Positions 12,821-21,387 of a stretch of DNA of 48,980 nt are shown here, piece after piece (position 1 is the stretch's first letter; each line of letters starts with the position of its first letter). The stretch is from CAWCLK01 sp963796225. Its GTDB lineage: Bacteria; Actinomycetota; Nitriliruptoria; Nitriliruptorales; Nitriliruptoraceae. The notes beneath the pieces were generated by a model. It saw only the letters and a program-made list of their open reading frames with translations. It had not been told where the DNA came from and did not search any database. Location of the stretch: positions 1 to 48,980 of the forward strand of contig CAWCLK010000025.1 of assembly GCA_963796225.1 (NCBI GenBank), given 5' to 3'. Both the position numbers and the translations under genes were made by a program.

Positions 12821-13852
12821 GTGATCACCCACCGTTCGGCGAGCGTCGCCATCCCGGCGCCCGTGCTGGCCGAGCTCGAGGCGCACGGCCTCGAGGTCGG
12901 CCCGGTGCTCGACGAGGTCGAGCGGCTCCTGCACGCCCAGGTCCGCTCGTCCCACGCCTTCGTCGACCGGGTCGCCACCTACCTCATCGACGCCGGCGGC
13001 AAGCGCTTCCGCCCGATGCTGGTCGCCCTGACCAGCCACCTCGGTGACCCCGGGGCGCGCGGCGTCGCCGAGGCCGGGGTCATCGTCGAGCTCGTGCACC
13101 TGGCCACGCTCTACCACGACGACGTGATCGACGAGGCGCCGGCCCGTCGCGGGGCGCCGTCGGCCAACGCCCGCTGGGACAACACCGTCGCCATCCTCAC
13201 CGGCGACTACCTGTTCGCCCGGGCCTCGGACCTGTCGGCCGACCTCGGCGTCGAGGTCACGCGGATCATGGCCCAGACGCTGGCCGACCTGTGCGAGGGC
13301 CAGATCCGGGAGGTGCAGGGCTCCGAGGGTGCGCTCCCGCCGGACGTGCCCCGGCTGGACCCGACGCTCGAGCACTACCTGAAGGTCATCGAGGGCAAGA
13401 CCGCGTCCCTGATCGCCACGTCGTGCCGGTACGGGGCGCTGCTGTCGGGCTGCGACCGCGACGTCGTCGAGGACGTCACCACCTACGGCTGGAACGTCGG
13501 CATGGCCTTCCAGCTGTCCGACGACCTGCTCGACATCGCCTCCGAGCACGACACCTCGGGCAAGACCCCCGGCACCGACCTGCTCGAGGGCGTGCGCACG
13601 CTGCCGGTCCTGTACGCGCTCGAGGACGACCCCGACGGCGAGCTCGCCTCGCTGGTGCGTGGCCCGGTGGACCCGGCCGACCTGCCGCGGGCGCTCGAGC
13701 TGCTGCGCGGGTCGGACGCCATGGAGCGGGCCACCGCCACGGCCCAGACCTACGTGGACACCGCGCACGCGCACCTCGACGAGCTCGGCGACTCCACGGC
13801 CGTCAAGGCGCTGCGGCGCCTGGCCAGCTACGCCCTGGACCGGGTGGGCTGA
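12821..13852 (+). CDS. Polyprenyl diphosphate synthase (menaquinone side chain)
   Basis: This trans-isoprenyl diphosphate synthase condenses isopentenyl diphosphate units into the long prenyl chain of menaquinone. The 343 aa product has both aspartate-rich motifs: YHDDVIDEAPARRG (first DDxxD, about residue 102) and FQLSDDLLDI (second, about 231). It also has the GGKRFRPML substrate segment near residue 58. Start GTG 12821 follows AGGAAG at about 12806. Its place directly behind nuoN fits a quinone-supply role. The product chain length (hepta-, octa- or nonaprenyl) cannot be told by eye, so no symbol is assigned. Confidence 0.9.
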   Translation: MITHRSASVAIPAPVLAELEAHGLEVGPVLDEVERLLHAQVRSSHAFVDRVATYLIDAGGKRFRPMLVALTSHLGDPGARGVAEAGVIVELVHLATLYHDDVIDEAPARRGAPSANARWDNTVAILTGDYLFARASDLSADLGVEVTRIMAQTLADLCEGQIREVQGSEGALPPDVPRLDPTLEHYLKVIEGKTASLIATSCRYGALLSGCDRDVVEDVTTYGWNVGMAFQLSDDLLDIASEHDTSGKTPGTDLLEGVRTLPVLYALEDDPDGELASLVRGPVDPADLPRALELLRGSDAMERATATAQTYVDTAHAHLDELGDSTAVKALRRLASYALDRVG

Positions 13853-13868
13853 CGGCGCCGGCCGGCGT

Positions 13869-14288
13869 TCACCCGCGCAGCTCGCGTGGGCAGGGGACCA
13901 GGACGTCCCGGTCGCCGCAGGTGTTGCCGAACTGCTCGTACCGGGTGTCGAACGCGGAGTCGTAGTACAGCCGGTCGCAGGCCCGGCCGTCCCCGGCGGC
14001 GCAGGCCTCCCACAGCTCGTCGAGCCCGGGGTCGTCGCCCGGTTCGCAGGGGCCCTCGACGGCGTCGCAGTCGATCGTGGCGCCGGAGAGGTCGGGCACG
14101 TGGGGCTCGGCGGGCGTGCCGCCGTCGCTCGTCGCGACCGGAGCGTCGGGCGTGGTCGCAGACGCCGCCGGGGCCGGGGCCGAGGTGGCCTCGCCGGCCA
14201 CCCCGCTCTCGGGTGGCGGGGAGCCGCTGCAGGCGGTCAGCAGGCTCGTGGCGAGGGCCAGGCCGGTCAGGAGACGTGCGGGAGCCAT
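13869..14288 (-). CDS. Small predicted lipoprotein with acidic C-terminal domain
   Basis: This 139 aa protein starts with MAPARLLTGLALATSLLTACSG, a lipoprotein signal with lipobox LTAC, so it is probably lipid-anchored outside the membrane. A Pro/Ala/Thr linker (about residues 24-70) leads to a conserved-looking C-terminal domain with ELWEACAAGDGRACDRLYYD and FGNTCGDR. I recognise this Cys-containing motif as recurring in secreted actinobacterial proteins of unknown function. The longer upstream frame was rejected because the lipoprotein signal sets the start. It is convergent with the polyprenyl synthase, with a 16 nt gap. Confidence 0.75.
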   Translation of the reverse strand: MAPARLLTGLALATSLLTACSGSPPPESGVAGEATSAPAPAASATTPDAPVATSDGGTPAEPHVPDLSGATIDCDAVEGPCEPGDDPGLDELWEACAAGDGRACDRLYYDSAFDTRYEQFGNTCGDRDVLVPCPRELRG

Positions 14289-14448
14289 GTGCTGCTCGAT
14301 CGGGTCGTGGTGCAGGTGTCGCGCGTCCGATCGGCCCCGTCGGTGCAGTGCGACGAGGGGAGGTGTACCAGCGGGGGTCCGATGTCGCTGGCAGGGTCCG
14401 GGACCTGACGACCCGTCCGGTCCCGGCGCAGCGGCGAACTGGACTGCG

Positions 14449-14454
14449 TACTCT
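14449..14454 (+). promoter_or_regulatory. Putative -10 box TACTCT upstream of the cNMP-binding gene
   Basis: The box fits the TANNNT pattern seen before several genes here and lies about 60 nt before the start at 14516. I see no convincing -35. The call is by pattern only. Confidence 0.3.
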
Positions 14455-14515
14455 TGCAAGCACCGACCCGGCCGCTTCGGCGCCCCGGCCGGACGTCTCC
14501 CTCGAAAGGTCTCCC

Positions 14516-14920
14516 ATGCGTTCCGACGACGGCAAGGTCACGTGGCTGCGTGACACCCTGGGCCCGGCCCGCACCGACGACGACATCGACGCCTTCGCCT
14601 CCCTCGGCGACCGCTTCGACGTGCCGGCGGGGCGCACCCTGGCCCGCACCGGCGAGTACGGGCGCGAGGCGTTCCTCATCGTGCGTGGCCGGGTCGAGGT
14701 CCGGCGCGACGGCGAGGCCATCGCCATCCTCGGGGCCGGCGACGTCGCCGGCGAGCTCGCGGTGACCGGCTCGGTGCGGCGCAATGCCGACCTCGTGGCG
14801 ATCACCGACGTCGAGCTGGTCGTGTTCGACCCCGCCTCGTTCCGCAGCGCCATGCGCCTGTCGCGCTCGCTGGCCCAGCAGGTCCACGGCGCCCGGTCCG
14901 TCCGGACCGAGGTCGCCTGA
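14516..14920 (+). CDS. Stand-alone cyclic nucleotide-binding domain protein
   Basis: The 134 aa protein is essentially one CRP-type cyclic-nucleotide-binding beta-barrel. It has a TGEYGREAFLIVRGRVEV segment, an AILGAGDVAGELAVTGSVRRNA phosphate-binding-cassette-like region and an ELVVFDPASFR strand. There is no room for a helix-turn-helix, so it is not a CRP-type transcription factor on its own; it may be a sensor subunit or a degenerate domain. A ribosome site GAAAGG at about 14504 supports ATG 14516. It converges with the beta-lactamase-like gene, leaving 23 nt between the stops. Confidence 0.8.
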   Translation: MRSDDGKVTWLRDTLGPARTDDDIDAFASLGDRFDVPAGRTLARTGEYGREAFLIVRGRVEVRRDGEAIAILGAGDVAGELAVTGSVRRNADLVAITDVELVVFDPASFRSAMRLSRSLAQQVHGARSVRTEVA

Positions 14921-14943
14921 CCTCAGGCGCTGCTCAGGGGTGC

Positions 14944-16377
14944 TCAGGCGCCGGGACCCCACCCGTCCGGATCGACGCCGCCCGGCACCGGGGCCGCGGG
15001 GTCGTACGGGGCGCGCGTGAAGACGAAGGTCGCCAGCTCGAGGTGCGACACCGCCCCGTCGTCGTCCCGCACGATCCGCAGCGTCTCGCCGCGGTAGTAC
15101 CCGTCGAGGCCGGTGAAGGTGCCGTCGTCGCCGCGCTCGAAGCGCGACGCGCGCGTGCGGCCCTCCAGCGCCACGATCCGCAGCATCCCGTCCGTCCACC
15201 GCAGGGACAGCGGGGCGGGGCCCCAGTACCACGGGCCCAGCGCGTCGGCGACGTCGGCGGGCACCTCGGCCGGCGTCCACGGGGCAGGGTGGCGCGGCTC
15301 GGCGGTCACCACCAGGTCGAGCATGTCGGCGGCCACGCCGTCGATCCCGGACGTCGCGTTCGCCGCGACGGCCGAGACGGTGTGCTGGTCGCGGTCGACC
15401 AGCAGGAGCGCGAGGAACCCGGGCATCGAGCCGCCGTGCCCGACCCAGCGCCGCTCCCCGGAACGGAACACCTGCACGCCGAGGCCGTGCCCGACGGTCC
15501 AGGCGTCGTCGTGCACGATGATCGGCTGGCACATCTCCTCGAGGGTGTCCGCGGCCAGCACGTCCGCGGTGTCGCCGGCGAGGAACCGCCCCCACCGCGC
15601 GAGGTCGGTGATCGATGCCCACAGCTGGCCCGCAGGGGCCATGGCCCCGGCGTCGTGGATCGCGGCGGGTTCGGGCAGCACGGCGTCCGCCCACGGGTGC
15701 ACGGCCCAGCCGTCGGCGTGCGGCTCGACGGGGCCGTAGGAGGTCCGGCGCATCTCCAGCGGGGCCAGCAGCTCGTCCTGGACGGCGTCCATCCACGAGC
15801 ACCCGCGATGGCGCTCGACGACCGCCCCGAGCAGCCCGTAGCCGAGGTTGGAGTAGTGGTGGACCCGGTCGGCCGGGTGGAGCACGACCTCGTCCCCGAG
15901 CCCGTCGGTGAGCTCCTCGACGCTCCCGCCCGGCGTGCGTTCCCACCAGTCCCCGGTGGTCTCGGCCTGCAGGCCCGAGGTGTGCGACAGCAGCGAGGCG
16001 AGCGTCCGGTCGCCGAGCGGCGTGCCCGGCAGGTGCTGCTCGAGGGTGTCCTCCAGCGTGAGCCGCCCCTCGTCGCGCAGGCGCATCACCAGGACCGCGG
16101 TCAGGGTCTTGGTGATCGACCCGATGCGGTAGCGGGTCTCGCGCGTGGGCGGCTGCCCGCCGACCAGTCCCGCCGCACCGGTCCACACCAGCTGGCCCTC
16201 GCGGGCGATCGCGGCGACCAGCGACGGCAGGCGGGCCTCGGTCTGGGACCGGGCGATGCGGTGGGCCAGCGCCCGCCGGGTCGAGTCGAGCAGCGGGGTG
16301 TCGGGCGACGGCCCCGTCACCACGTCGTGGGGGGCGGAGACGGGCTCGGGCGGTGGTATCGGGGCTCCAGCGCTCAT
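14944..16377 (-). CDS. Serine beta-lactamase-like hydrolase (class C/esterase family)
   Basis: This 477 aa protein belongs to the large serine beta-lactamase/DD-peptidase/esterase family. The catalytic S-x-x-K is SITK (S87, K90) and the Y-x-N is YSN (175-177). A C-terminal beta-rich domain (about residues 360-477) resembles the accessory domain of such esterases. No signal peptide is visible, so it is probably cytoplasmic and more likely an esterase or peptidase than a drug-resistance enzyme; its substrate cannot be inferred. Its ATG lies directly next to the stop of the upstream acyl-CoA dehydrogenase, so the two are probably co-transcribed. Confidence 0.85.
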   Translation of the reverse strand: MSAGAPIPPPEPVSAPHDVVTGPSPDTPLLDSTRRALAHRIARSQTEARLPSLVAAIAREGQLVWTGAAGLVGGQPPTRETRYRIGSITKTLTAVLVMRLRDEGRLTLEDTLEQHLPGTPLGDRTLASLLSHTSGLQAETTGDWWERTPGGSVEELTDGLGDEVVLHPADRVHHYSNLGYGLLGAVVERHRGCSWMDAVQDELLAPLEMRRTSYGPVEPHADGWAVHPWADAVLPEPAAIHDAGAMAPAGQLWASITDLARWGRFLAGDTADVLAADTLEEMCQPIIVHDDAWTVGHGLGVQVFRSGERRWVGHGGSMPGFLALLLVDRDQHTVSAVAANATSGIDGVAADMLDLVVTAEPRHPAPWTPAEVPADVADALGPWYWGPAPLSLRWTDGMLRIVALEGRTRASRFERGDDGTFTGLDGYYRGETLRIVRDDDGAVSHLELATFVFTRAPYDPAAPVPGGVDPDGWGPGA

Positions 16378-17528
16378 CTACAGACCCAGGTCCTTGGCGA
16401 CGATGGTCTTCATGATCTCGGTGGTGCCCCCGTAGATCGTGGTGATGCGGGCGTCGGCGTAGGCCCGGGCGATGGGGTACTCGCGCATGTAGCCGTACCC
16501 GCCGAACAGCTGCAGGCACCGGTCGATGACCCGCTTCTGCAGCTCGGTGCACCACCACTTGGCCCGGGCGGCGTCGGGCACCGACAGCGCCCCGTCGTTG
16601 AGCGCGAGGATGCAGCGGTCCACGAACTGCTCGGCGATGGTCACCTCGGTGTCGCACTCGGCCAGCACGAACTTGGTGTTCTGGAAGTCGCCGATCGGGC
16701 CTGCCCGAAGGCGGTCCGTTCGCGGACGTAGTCCAGGGTCCAGTCCACCGCCGCGCGGGCCGCGGCGACGCCCGCGATGGCGATCGACAGCCGCTCCTGG
16801 GCCAGGTTGGTGGTCAGGATCGTGAACCCGGACCCCTCCTCGCCCAGCAGGTTCTCCACGGGGACGTGGACGTCGTCGAAGGCCAGCTCGGCGGTGTCCT
16901 GGGCCTTCAGGCCGATCTTGTCGAGGTTGCGACCGCGGGTGAACCCCTCCATGCCGCGCTCGACCACCAGCAGGCCATGCCGGCGTGGCGCTGCGAGGGG
17001 TCGGTCTTGACCGCCACCACCACGAGGTCGGCGTTGATGCCGTTGGTGATGAAGGTCTTGGCGCCGTTGACCACGTAGTGGTCGCCGTCGCGCTCGGCCG
17101 TGGTCCGGATCCCGGCCAGGTCCGACCCGGCCCCCGGCTCGGTCATCGCCACCGCGGTCACCAGCTCACCCGACACGATCCCGGGCAGCCACCGCTGCTT
17201 CTGGGCGTCGGTGGTGAAGTCGGTGAAGTACGGCAGCACGATGTCGTTGTGCAGGGTGATCGACAGGCCGGCCGAGGCCACGCCCGGCGTAGCAGGCCTC
17301 CTCGCCCACGATCGCGTTGAACCGGAAGTCGTCGACGCCACCGCCCCCGAACCGCTCGTCCACCTGCATGCCCAGCAGCCCGTTGGCCCCGGCCGTGGTG
17401 AACAGCTCGTGGGGGACCAGCCCCTGCGCCTCCCAGTCCTCGTGGTGTGGCACGACCTCCCGTTCGAAGAACGCCCGCACCGACTCGCGGAACAGGTCGT
17501 GCTCCTCCCCGTACAGCGTGCGTTCCAT
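16378..17528 (-). CDS. Acyl-CoA dehydrogenase (long-chain type), three frameshift sites
   Basis: The sequence starts at ATG 17528 (MERTLYGEEHDLFRESVRAF) and ends at 16378. It must be read through errors near 17285 (extra base), 16976 (missing base) and 16695 (two extra bases). Corrected, it is about 382 aa, the standard length. The FAD/substrate motif AVAMTEPGAGSDLAGI and the C-terminal QLFGGYGYMREYPIAR are intact. At the usual catalytic-Glu position the sequence is IYGGTTEIMK (Gly). As in long-chain and isovaleryl-CoA dehydrogenases, the base is then expected earlier, in the FVLAECDTEVTIAEQF region. It oxidises a fatty acyl-CoA to the enoyl-CoA, probably passing electrons to ETF. Intact motifs in all frames argue for errors rather than a pseudogene. 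Confidence 0.88.
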
Positions 17529-17557
17529 GGCGCGTGCTCCTTGCGGCGATCGTGGGC

Positions 17558-18247
17558 TCAGCGGGTGACCTCGAGGTCCTCGAGGTGGCCGACGCCGCTG
17601 AACCGGTCGAGGGCGAAGATCCAGCCGGGGCCGATCTCGGTGGTGCTGAGCAGCGTGACCGAGGCGTGCCGGGAGGCGAAGCGCTCCCACTCCCACGGAC
17701 GCGGCTCGAGCCCGAGCAGGCGGCCCAGGACGGCGGAGTTGGTGCCGGCATGGGCGACGACCACGATCCGGCCGGGGTCCTCGCGCAGGTCCCAGACCGC
17801 CTCGGGGTCGCGCGGGTGCGGGACCAGGCCGACCTCCTCCAGGGCGAGCTCGGTGCCCCGGGTGACGCGGTGGTGGAAGGTGCGGAAGGATTCGGCGCCC
17901 GGGGCGACGGGTTCCCACCACTGCTCGCGGTCCCGGCCGCGCTGTTCCCGGAACACCGTGGCGATCCGGTCGATCGGGGCGCCGTCCCAGTCGGGCGGCA
18001 GGCCGATCTCACGCAGCCACGACAGCACGCGGGGTTGCCGCCCCAGGCGCTCGGCCAGCGGCGCCGCCGTCTCCCGGGCGCGGACCATGGGCGAGACCAG
18101 GAAGTGGTCGATCTGGCCCATCGCGGCGATGCGGTCGGCCAGGCGCCGGGCCTGCTCGTGCCCGAGCTCGGTCAGGCCGGGGTCGTTGAAGGCCACGCCG
18201 TCGGCCGTCCAGGCGGGCTGTCCGTGGCGGACGAGGACGATCTCCAT
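17558..18247 (-). CDS. Histidine phosphatase family protein (phosphoglycerate-mutase-like)
   Basis: This 229 aa protein has the branch-1 histidine-phosphatase signature VRHGQPAW (RHG at residues 7-9), a second arginine region SPMVRARETA, and the second catalytic His in VVVAHAGTNSAVLG. It hydrolyses a phosphomonoester through a phospho-histidine; the substrate is unknown. I chose ATG 18247 because the signature must sit at the N-terminus; the longer upstream frame is spurious. A TANNNT box (TAGCGT, complement of 18255-18260) lies so close to the start that the transcript could be leaderless. It is divergent from ung. Confidence 0.88.
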   Translation of the reverse strand: MEIVLVRHGQPAWTADGVAFNDPGLTELGHEQARRLADRIAAMGQIDHFLVSPMVRARETAAPLAERLGRQPRVLSWLREIGLPPDWDGAPIDRIATVFREQRGRDREQWWEPVAPGAESFRTFHHRVTRGTELALEEVGLVPHPRDPEAVWDLREDPGRIVVVAHAGTNSAVLGRLLGLEPRPWEWERFASRHASVTLLSTTEIGPGWIFALDRFSGVGHLEDLEVTR

Positions 18248-18254
18248 GGGCGCC

Positions 18255-18260
18255 ACGCTA
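18255..18260 (-). promoter_or_regulatory. Putative -10 box TAGCGT for the phosphatase gene
   Basis: The box is read on the minus strand. A start site about 7 nt downstream would fall almost on the ATG at 18247, suggesting a leaderless or near-leaderless transcript. Pattern match only. Confidence 0.35.
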
Positions 18261-18289
18261 GGCCCGCGCTCGCCGCCCTGCCCGCTGCC

Positions 18290-18295
18290 TAGCCT
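18290..18295 (+). promoter_or_regulatory. Putative -10 box TAGCCT for ung
   Basis: It lies about 44 nt before the GTG of ung, in the divergent promoter region shared with the phosphatase gene. No clear -35 is visible. Confidence 0.35.
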
Positions 18296-18338
18296 GCCGT
18301 CGACGGTCGTCTCGCGAGCGCCAGGAGGCCGAGCAGTC

Positions 18339-19016
18339 GTGGCACACCCGCTGGAGGAGGTCGTGGGACCGGGCTGGGCGCAGGCGCTGGGCCCGGTGCG
18401 GGACCGGGTCGCGACGATGGGGGAGTTCCTGCGGGCCGAGCAGGCCGCCGGCCGACGCTTCCTGCCGGCCGGCGACCGGGTCTTCGCCGCGTTCCAGACG
18501 CCCTTCGAGCAGGTGCGCGTGCTCGTGGTCGGCCAGGACCCGTACCCGACCCCGGGCCACCCGATCGGGTTCTGCTTCTCGGTCGCGCCGGACGTGCACC
18601 CGTTCCCGAAGAGCCTGCAGAACATCTTCCGCGAGTACGTCGACGACCTCGGCCACCCCATGCCGGCCACCGGGGACCTCACGCCGTGGGCGCGATCAGG
18701 GCGTCTGCTGCTCAACCGCGTCCTGACGGTGCGCCCCGGCGCCCCGGCCTCGCACCGCGGCCAGGGCTGGGAGCACGTCACCGCGCAGGCGATCCGTGCG
18801 CTGGTCGACCGCGGCGGGCCGCTCGTGGCGATCCTGTGGGGCCGCGACGCCCGCCAGCTGCGCCCCCACCTCGGCGACGTGCCGACCGTGGAATCGGCCC
18901 ATCCGAGCCCCCTGTCGGCCCACCGGGGGTTCTTCGGCAGCCGCCCGTTCTCCCGTGCCAACGCGCTGCTGGAGCAGCAGGGGGCGGACCCGCTCGACTG
19001 GCGGTTGCCCGGATGA
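18339..19016 (+). CDS. ung: Uracil-DNA glycosylase, family 1
   Basis: This enzyme removes uracil from DNA at the start of base excision repair. The 225 aa product has the water-activating loop VVGQDPYPTPGHPIGFCFS (D67, Y69), the LLLNRVLTV segment, and the minor-groove loop HPSPLSAHRGFFGSRPFSRAN. PYP instead of the PYH of enterobacterial Ung is, as I recall it, the mycobacterial form. GTG 18339 is preceded by AGGAGG at 18323-18328. The downstream 242 nt separate it from nuoA. Confidence 0.95.
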   Translation: MAHPLEEVVGPGWAQALGPVRDRVATMGEFLRAEQAAGRRFLPAGDRVFAAFQTPFEQVRVLVVGQDPYPTPGHPIGFCFSVAPDVHPFPKSLQNIFREYVDDLGHPMPATGDLTPWARSGRLLLNRVLTVRPGAPASHRGQGWEHVTAQAIRALVDRGGPLVAILWGRDARQLRPHLGDVPTVESAHPSPLSAHRGFFGSRPFSRANALLEQQGADPLDWRLPG

Positions 19017-19258
19017 CCGTGGAGAACCTGCGTTGGGGTGGCCGAAGGTCGGATTGCTACCCTCCGCACCCCGGCCTGTCAGGCGCGTGCTGCCGACGGG
19101 CCGGTGAAGTTCCACACCGTCAGCTTCCACCCCCCGGGGTGAGGCGGCGGTCACCACTGACGCGCGCTGCCGTGGCCGACGGCATCGCGTCGACGCGAGA
19201 CGAGCCCGCACGCCCCGCGTGCGCGCCACGACACTGACGTGACGCCGCTGGAGAAGTC
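19017..19258 (+). promoter_or_regulatory. Intergenic leader and putative promoter of nuo cluster 2
   Basis: No gene is supported in this 242 nt gap. TACCCT at 19058-19063 fits the TANNNT -10 pattern, with TTGGGG at 19033-19038 as a possible weak -35 (19 nt spacer). That would leave a leader of about 190 nt before nuoA. I see a CCCCCCGGGG-type self-complementary patch near 19130 but no known riboswitch. A GGAG site stands just before the nuoA GTG. Confidence 0.4.
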
Positions 19259-19645
19259 GTGAGCACGTTCTACGAGCAGTACGGGACGCTGGCCGTCCTC
19301 GTGGTGGTCGCGAGCCTCCTGTACGCGGTGATCATGCTCGCGAACCGGATCTTCCGGCCCCACTACCCGTCGCCGGAGAAGCTCACGACCTACGAGTGCG
19401 GCGTGGACGCGGTGGGGACCGACTGGTCCCAGATGAACATCCGCTACTACGTCTTCGCGTTCCTGTTCGTGATCTTCGACGTCGAGTCGGTGTTCCTGTT
19501 CCCGTGGGCCGTGATCCTCGGCAAGGTCGACGCCAGCTCGCCCGTCTCGCAGATGTTCGTGCTCGTCGAGATGTTCGTCTTCATCGCGATCCTCGCGATC
19601 GGCCTCGTGTACGCCTGGCGCAAGAAGGTGCTCGTATGGGAGTGA
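19259..19645 (+). CDS. nuoA: NADH-quinone oxidoreductase subunit A (cluster 2)
   Basis: NuoA is a three-helix membrane subunit at the peripheral/membrane arm junction. The 128 aa protein carries the conserved YECGV loop (the redox-exposed Cys segment) and the helix YYVFAFLFVIFDVESVFLF with its acidic pair. It starts with GTG 19259 and overlaps nuoB by 10 nt. It is the first gene of cluster 2 and the only nuoA in the window. Confidence 0.95.
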   Translation: MSTFYEQYGTLAVLVVVASLLYAVIMLANRIFRPHYPSPEKLTTYECGVDAVGTDWSQMNIRYYVFAFLFVIFDVESVFLFPWAVILGKVDASSPVSQMFVLVEMFVFIAILAIGLVYAWRKKVLVWE

Positions 19646-20211
19646 TGGACCAGGTCGACCTGCCGAAGCCGCTGAAGTTCGTCTTCAACTGGGGTCGCAA
19701 GTACTCGCTGTGGTGCTTCAACTTCGGTCTCGCCTGCTGCGCGATCGAGTTCATCGCGGCGTCCACGGCGCGACACGACTTCATCCGCCACGGCGTGATC
19801 CCGTTCGCCCACGGGCCGCGGCAGGCGGACCTGATGGTCATCTCCGGGACGCTGACCGACAAGATGGCGCCCGCGGTCAAGCGGCTGTACGACGAGATGC
19901 CGGAACCCAAGTACGTGATCTCGTTCGGCTCGTGCGCCAACTGCGGCGGCCCGTACTGGGACAGCTACTCGGTGACCAAGGGTGTGGACCAGATCCTGCC
20001 GGTCGACGTGTACGTGCCCGGCTGCCCGCCCCGCCCCGAAGCGCTGCTCGACGGCATCATCGCGCTGCAGGACATGATCCAGCAGGAGTCGCTGCCCGAG
20101 CGGTTCCGGACCCGCCGTCCCATCATCCTGGGCGAGGACGGCAAGGCCGTTCCCGCCGACGACCACACCGAGGGCGTCGACACCCCGTCGCTCGCCGCGT
20201 CGGAGGGCTGA
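19636..20211 (+). CDS. nuoB: NADH-quinone oxidoreductase subunit B (cluster 2)
   Basis: NuoB holds the terminal cluster N2, which reduces quinone. The 191 aa product shows the N2 ligands: the tandem Cys in NFGLACCAIEF, Cys in FGSCANCGG, and Cys in YVPGCPPRPEALLDGI. ATG 19636 is chosen, although ATG 19645 nine bases downstream is also possible. It overlaps nuoA and is 3 nt from nuoC. The C-terminal 25 residues are polar and probably disordered. Confidence 0.95.
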   Translation: MGVMDQVDLPKPLKFVFNWGRKYSLWCFNFGLACCAIEFIAASTARHDFIRHGVIPFAHGPRQADLMVISGTLTDKMAPAVKRLYDEMPEPKYVISFGSCANCGGPYWDSYSVTKGVDQILPVDVYVPGCPPRPEALLDGIIALQDMIQQESLPERFRTRRPIILGEDGKAVPADDHTEGVDTPSLAASEG

Positions 20212-20214
20212 TCG

Positions 20215-21387
20215 ATGGCGTATCCGGTCCTGGGCCGGTCCGAGGACGCACTCGACGCGGCGGAGACGACGACCTTCCTGCGTCGGCGCCTCGGTGACGG
20301 CCTGCTCGGCACCACCGAGGAGTACGGCTCGTTCACCGTCGACGTCGCGGCGGGGTCCTGGGTCGAGGCACTGATGCTGTGCCGCGACGAGGAGCTGCTC
20401 GCCTACGACATGTTCGACTGCCTCTTCGGTGTCGACGCGGGCGAGGACGGCTTCGACGTCGTCGCGATCCTGTACTCGACCTCCCGCGGCCGCCGCATCC
20501 TGCTGCGCGGCCGGACCGACGGGGGTCGCGAGGAGCCGACCTTCCCCTCCGCGGTCGCCGTGTTCCCGGGTGCGAACTGGCACGAGCGCGAGGCCTGGGA
20601 CATGTTCGGCATCGAGTTCGCCGACCACCCCGGCCTGTCGCCGCGGATCCTGTGCATCGAGAACTTCGAGGGCTGGCCGCTGCGCAAGGACTTCTTCCTG
20701 GCCTCGCGTGCCGCCAAGCCGTGGCCCGGCGTGAAGGAACCGGCCGAGACCGACGAGGACGGCAACGTCATCGTCAAGGTCCCCGGTCCCGGCGAGGCCC
20801 CCGGCCCGTCGGTGCTCGACGAGCTCATGGCCAGCCAGTCCAAGGCCGCCAACCCGGCCCCGGAACCCGAGGTCGACGCGGGCGCGGCCGCCGACATGAA
20901 GAGCCAGCCGGTCGAGCACGGCGACGAGGCCCACGTCGAGGTCGAGATCGACCAGGAGACCTACGACCGGCTCATCGCCGAGGGCAAGTCCGAACGCATC
21001 GCCCGGTCCAAGGCCAAGGCCGCGTTCGTCAAGAAGCAGCGTGCCGCTGCCGGCGCCGGCACCGGCGAGGCCGCCGTCGACGCCACCGGCACCGACACCC
21101 AGCCGACCGCCGAGCCGACCGCGGACGCCGCCCAGGCCCAGGCCGACGGCGCCGTGGGCCCGACCGACGCCGACAGGGTCGCCGCGGACATGGAGGAGAA
21201 CGCCGAGGCGGCCGCCGTGAAGGCCGAGGAACGGCGCAAGGCCCAGGCCGAGGAGCGCGCCGCGCGGGCCGCCGAGCAGGGCGACGCGGGCGCCGACGAC
21301 GACGCCCCGTCCGTGCCCGAGGGCACGCCTCCGGCCGGGGATGTCGAGCGGGGGAGCGAGCCGGGCGATCCGGAGGACCAGGCATGA
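20215..21387 (+). CDS. nuoC: NADH-quinone oxidoreductase subunit C with added C-terminal module (cluster 2)
   Basis: NuoC is a structural peripheral-arm subunit packed on NuoD. Residues 1 to about 165 are the normal domain, with the signature WHEREAWDMFGIEFADHPG (122-140). The protein then runs on to 390 aa, about double the usual domain. After a Pro/Glu linker, residues about 241-277 are a charged module, IDQETYDRLIAEGKSERIAR followed by SKAKAAFVKK, which recurs three times in NuoI of the same cluster. The last 110 residues are Ala/Glu/Asp-rich, with helix-forming runs (AEERRKAQAEERAARAAEQ). The stop overlaps nuoD (ATGA). The function of the extension is unknown. Confidence 0.93.
   Translation: MAYPVLGRSEDALDAAETTTFLRRRLGDGLLGTTEEYGSFTVDVAAGSWVEALMLCRDEELLAYDMFDCLFGVDAGEDGFDVVAILYSTSRGRRILLRGRTDGGREEPTFPSAVAVFPGANWHEREAWDMFGIEFADHPGLSPRILCIENFEGWPLRKDFFLASRAAKPWPGVKEPAETDEDGNVIVKVPGPGEAPGPSVLDELMASQSKAANPAPEPEVDAGAAADMKSQPVEHGDEAHVEVEIDQETYDRLIAEGKSERIARSKAKAAFVKKQRAAAGAGTGEAAVDATGTDTQPTAEPTADAAQAQADGAVGPTDADRVAADMEENAEAAAVKAEERRKAQAEERAARAAEQGDAGADDDAPSVPEGTPPAGDVERGSEPGDPEDQA
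20938..21051 (+). repeat. Copy of the EGKSER module in nuoC2
   Basis: This encodes the NuoC version (residues about 241-278) of the module found three times in nuoI2. The shared core is IDQ-x(3)-D-x-L-x(2)-x-GKSER-[IM]-AR-[SA]-KAK-[AS]-[AS]-[FW]-VK. It is related at the protein level rather than near-identical in DNA. Confidence 0.8.

Noticed and set aside
14516..14920. CRP/FNR-type transcription regulator
   Set aside because: Only the ligand-binding barrel is present; there is no helix-turn-helix and no room for one.
14944..16377. Beta-lactam resistance gene
   Set aside because: It lacks a visible signal peptide and shows only family-level SxxK/YxN motifs; esterase or peptidase roles are more likely.
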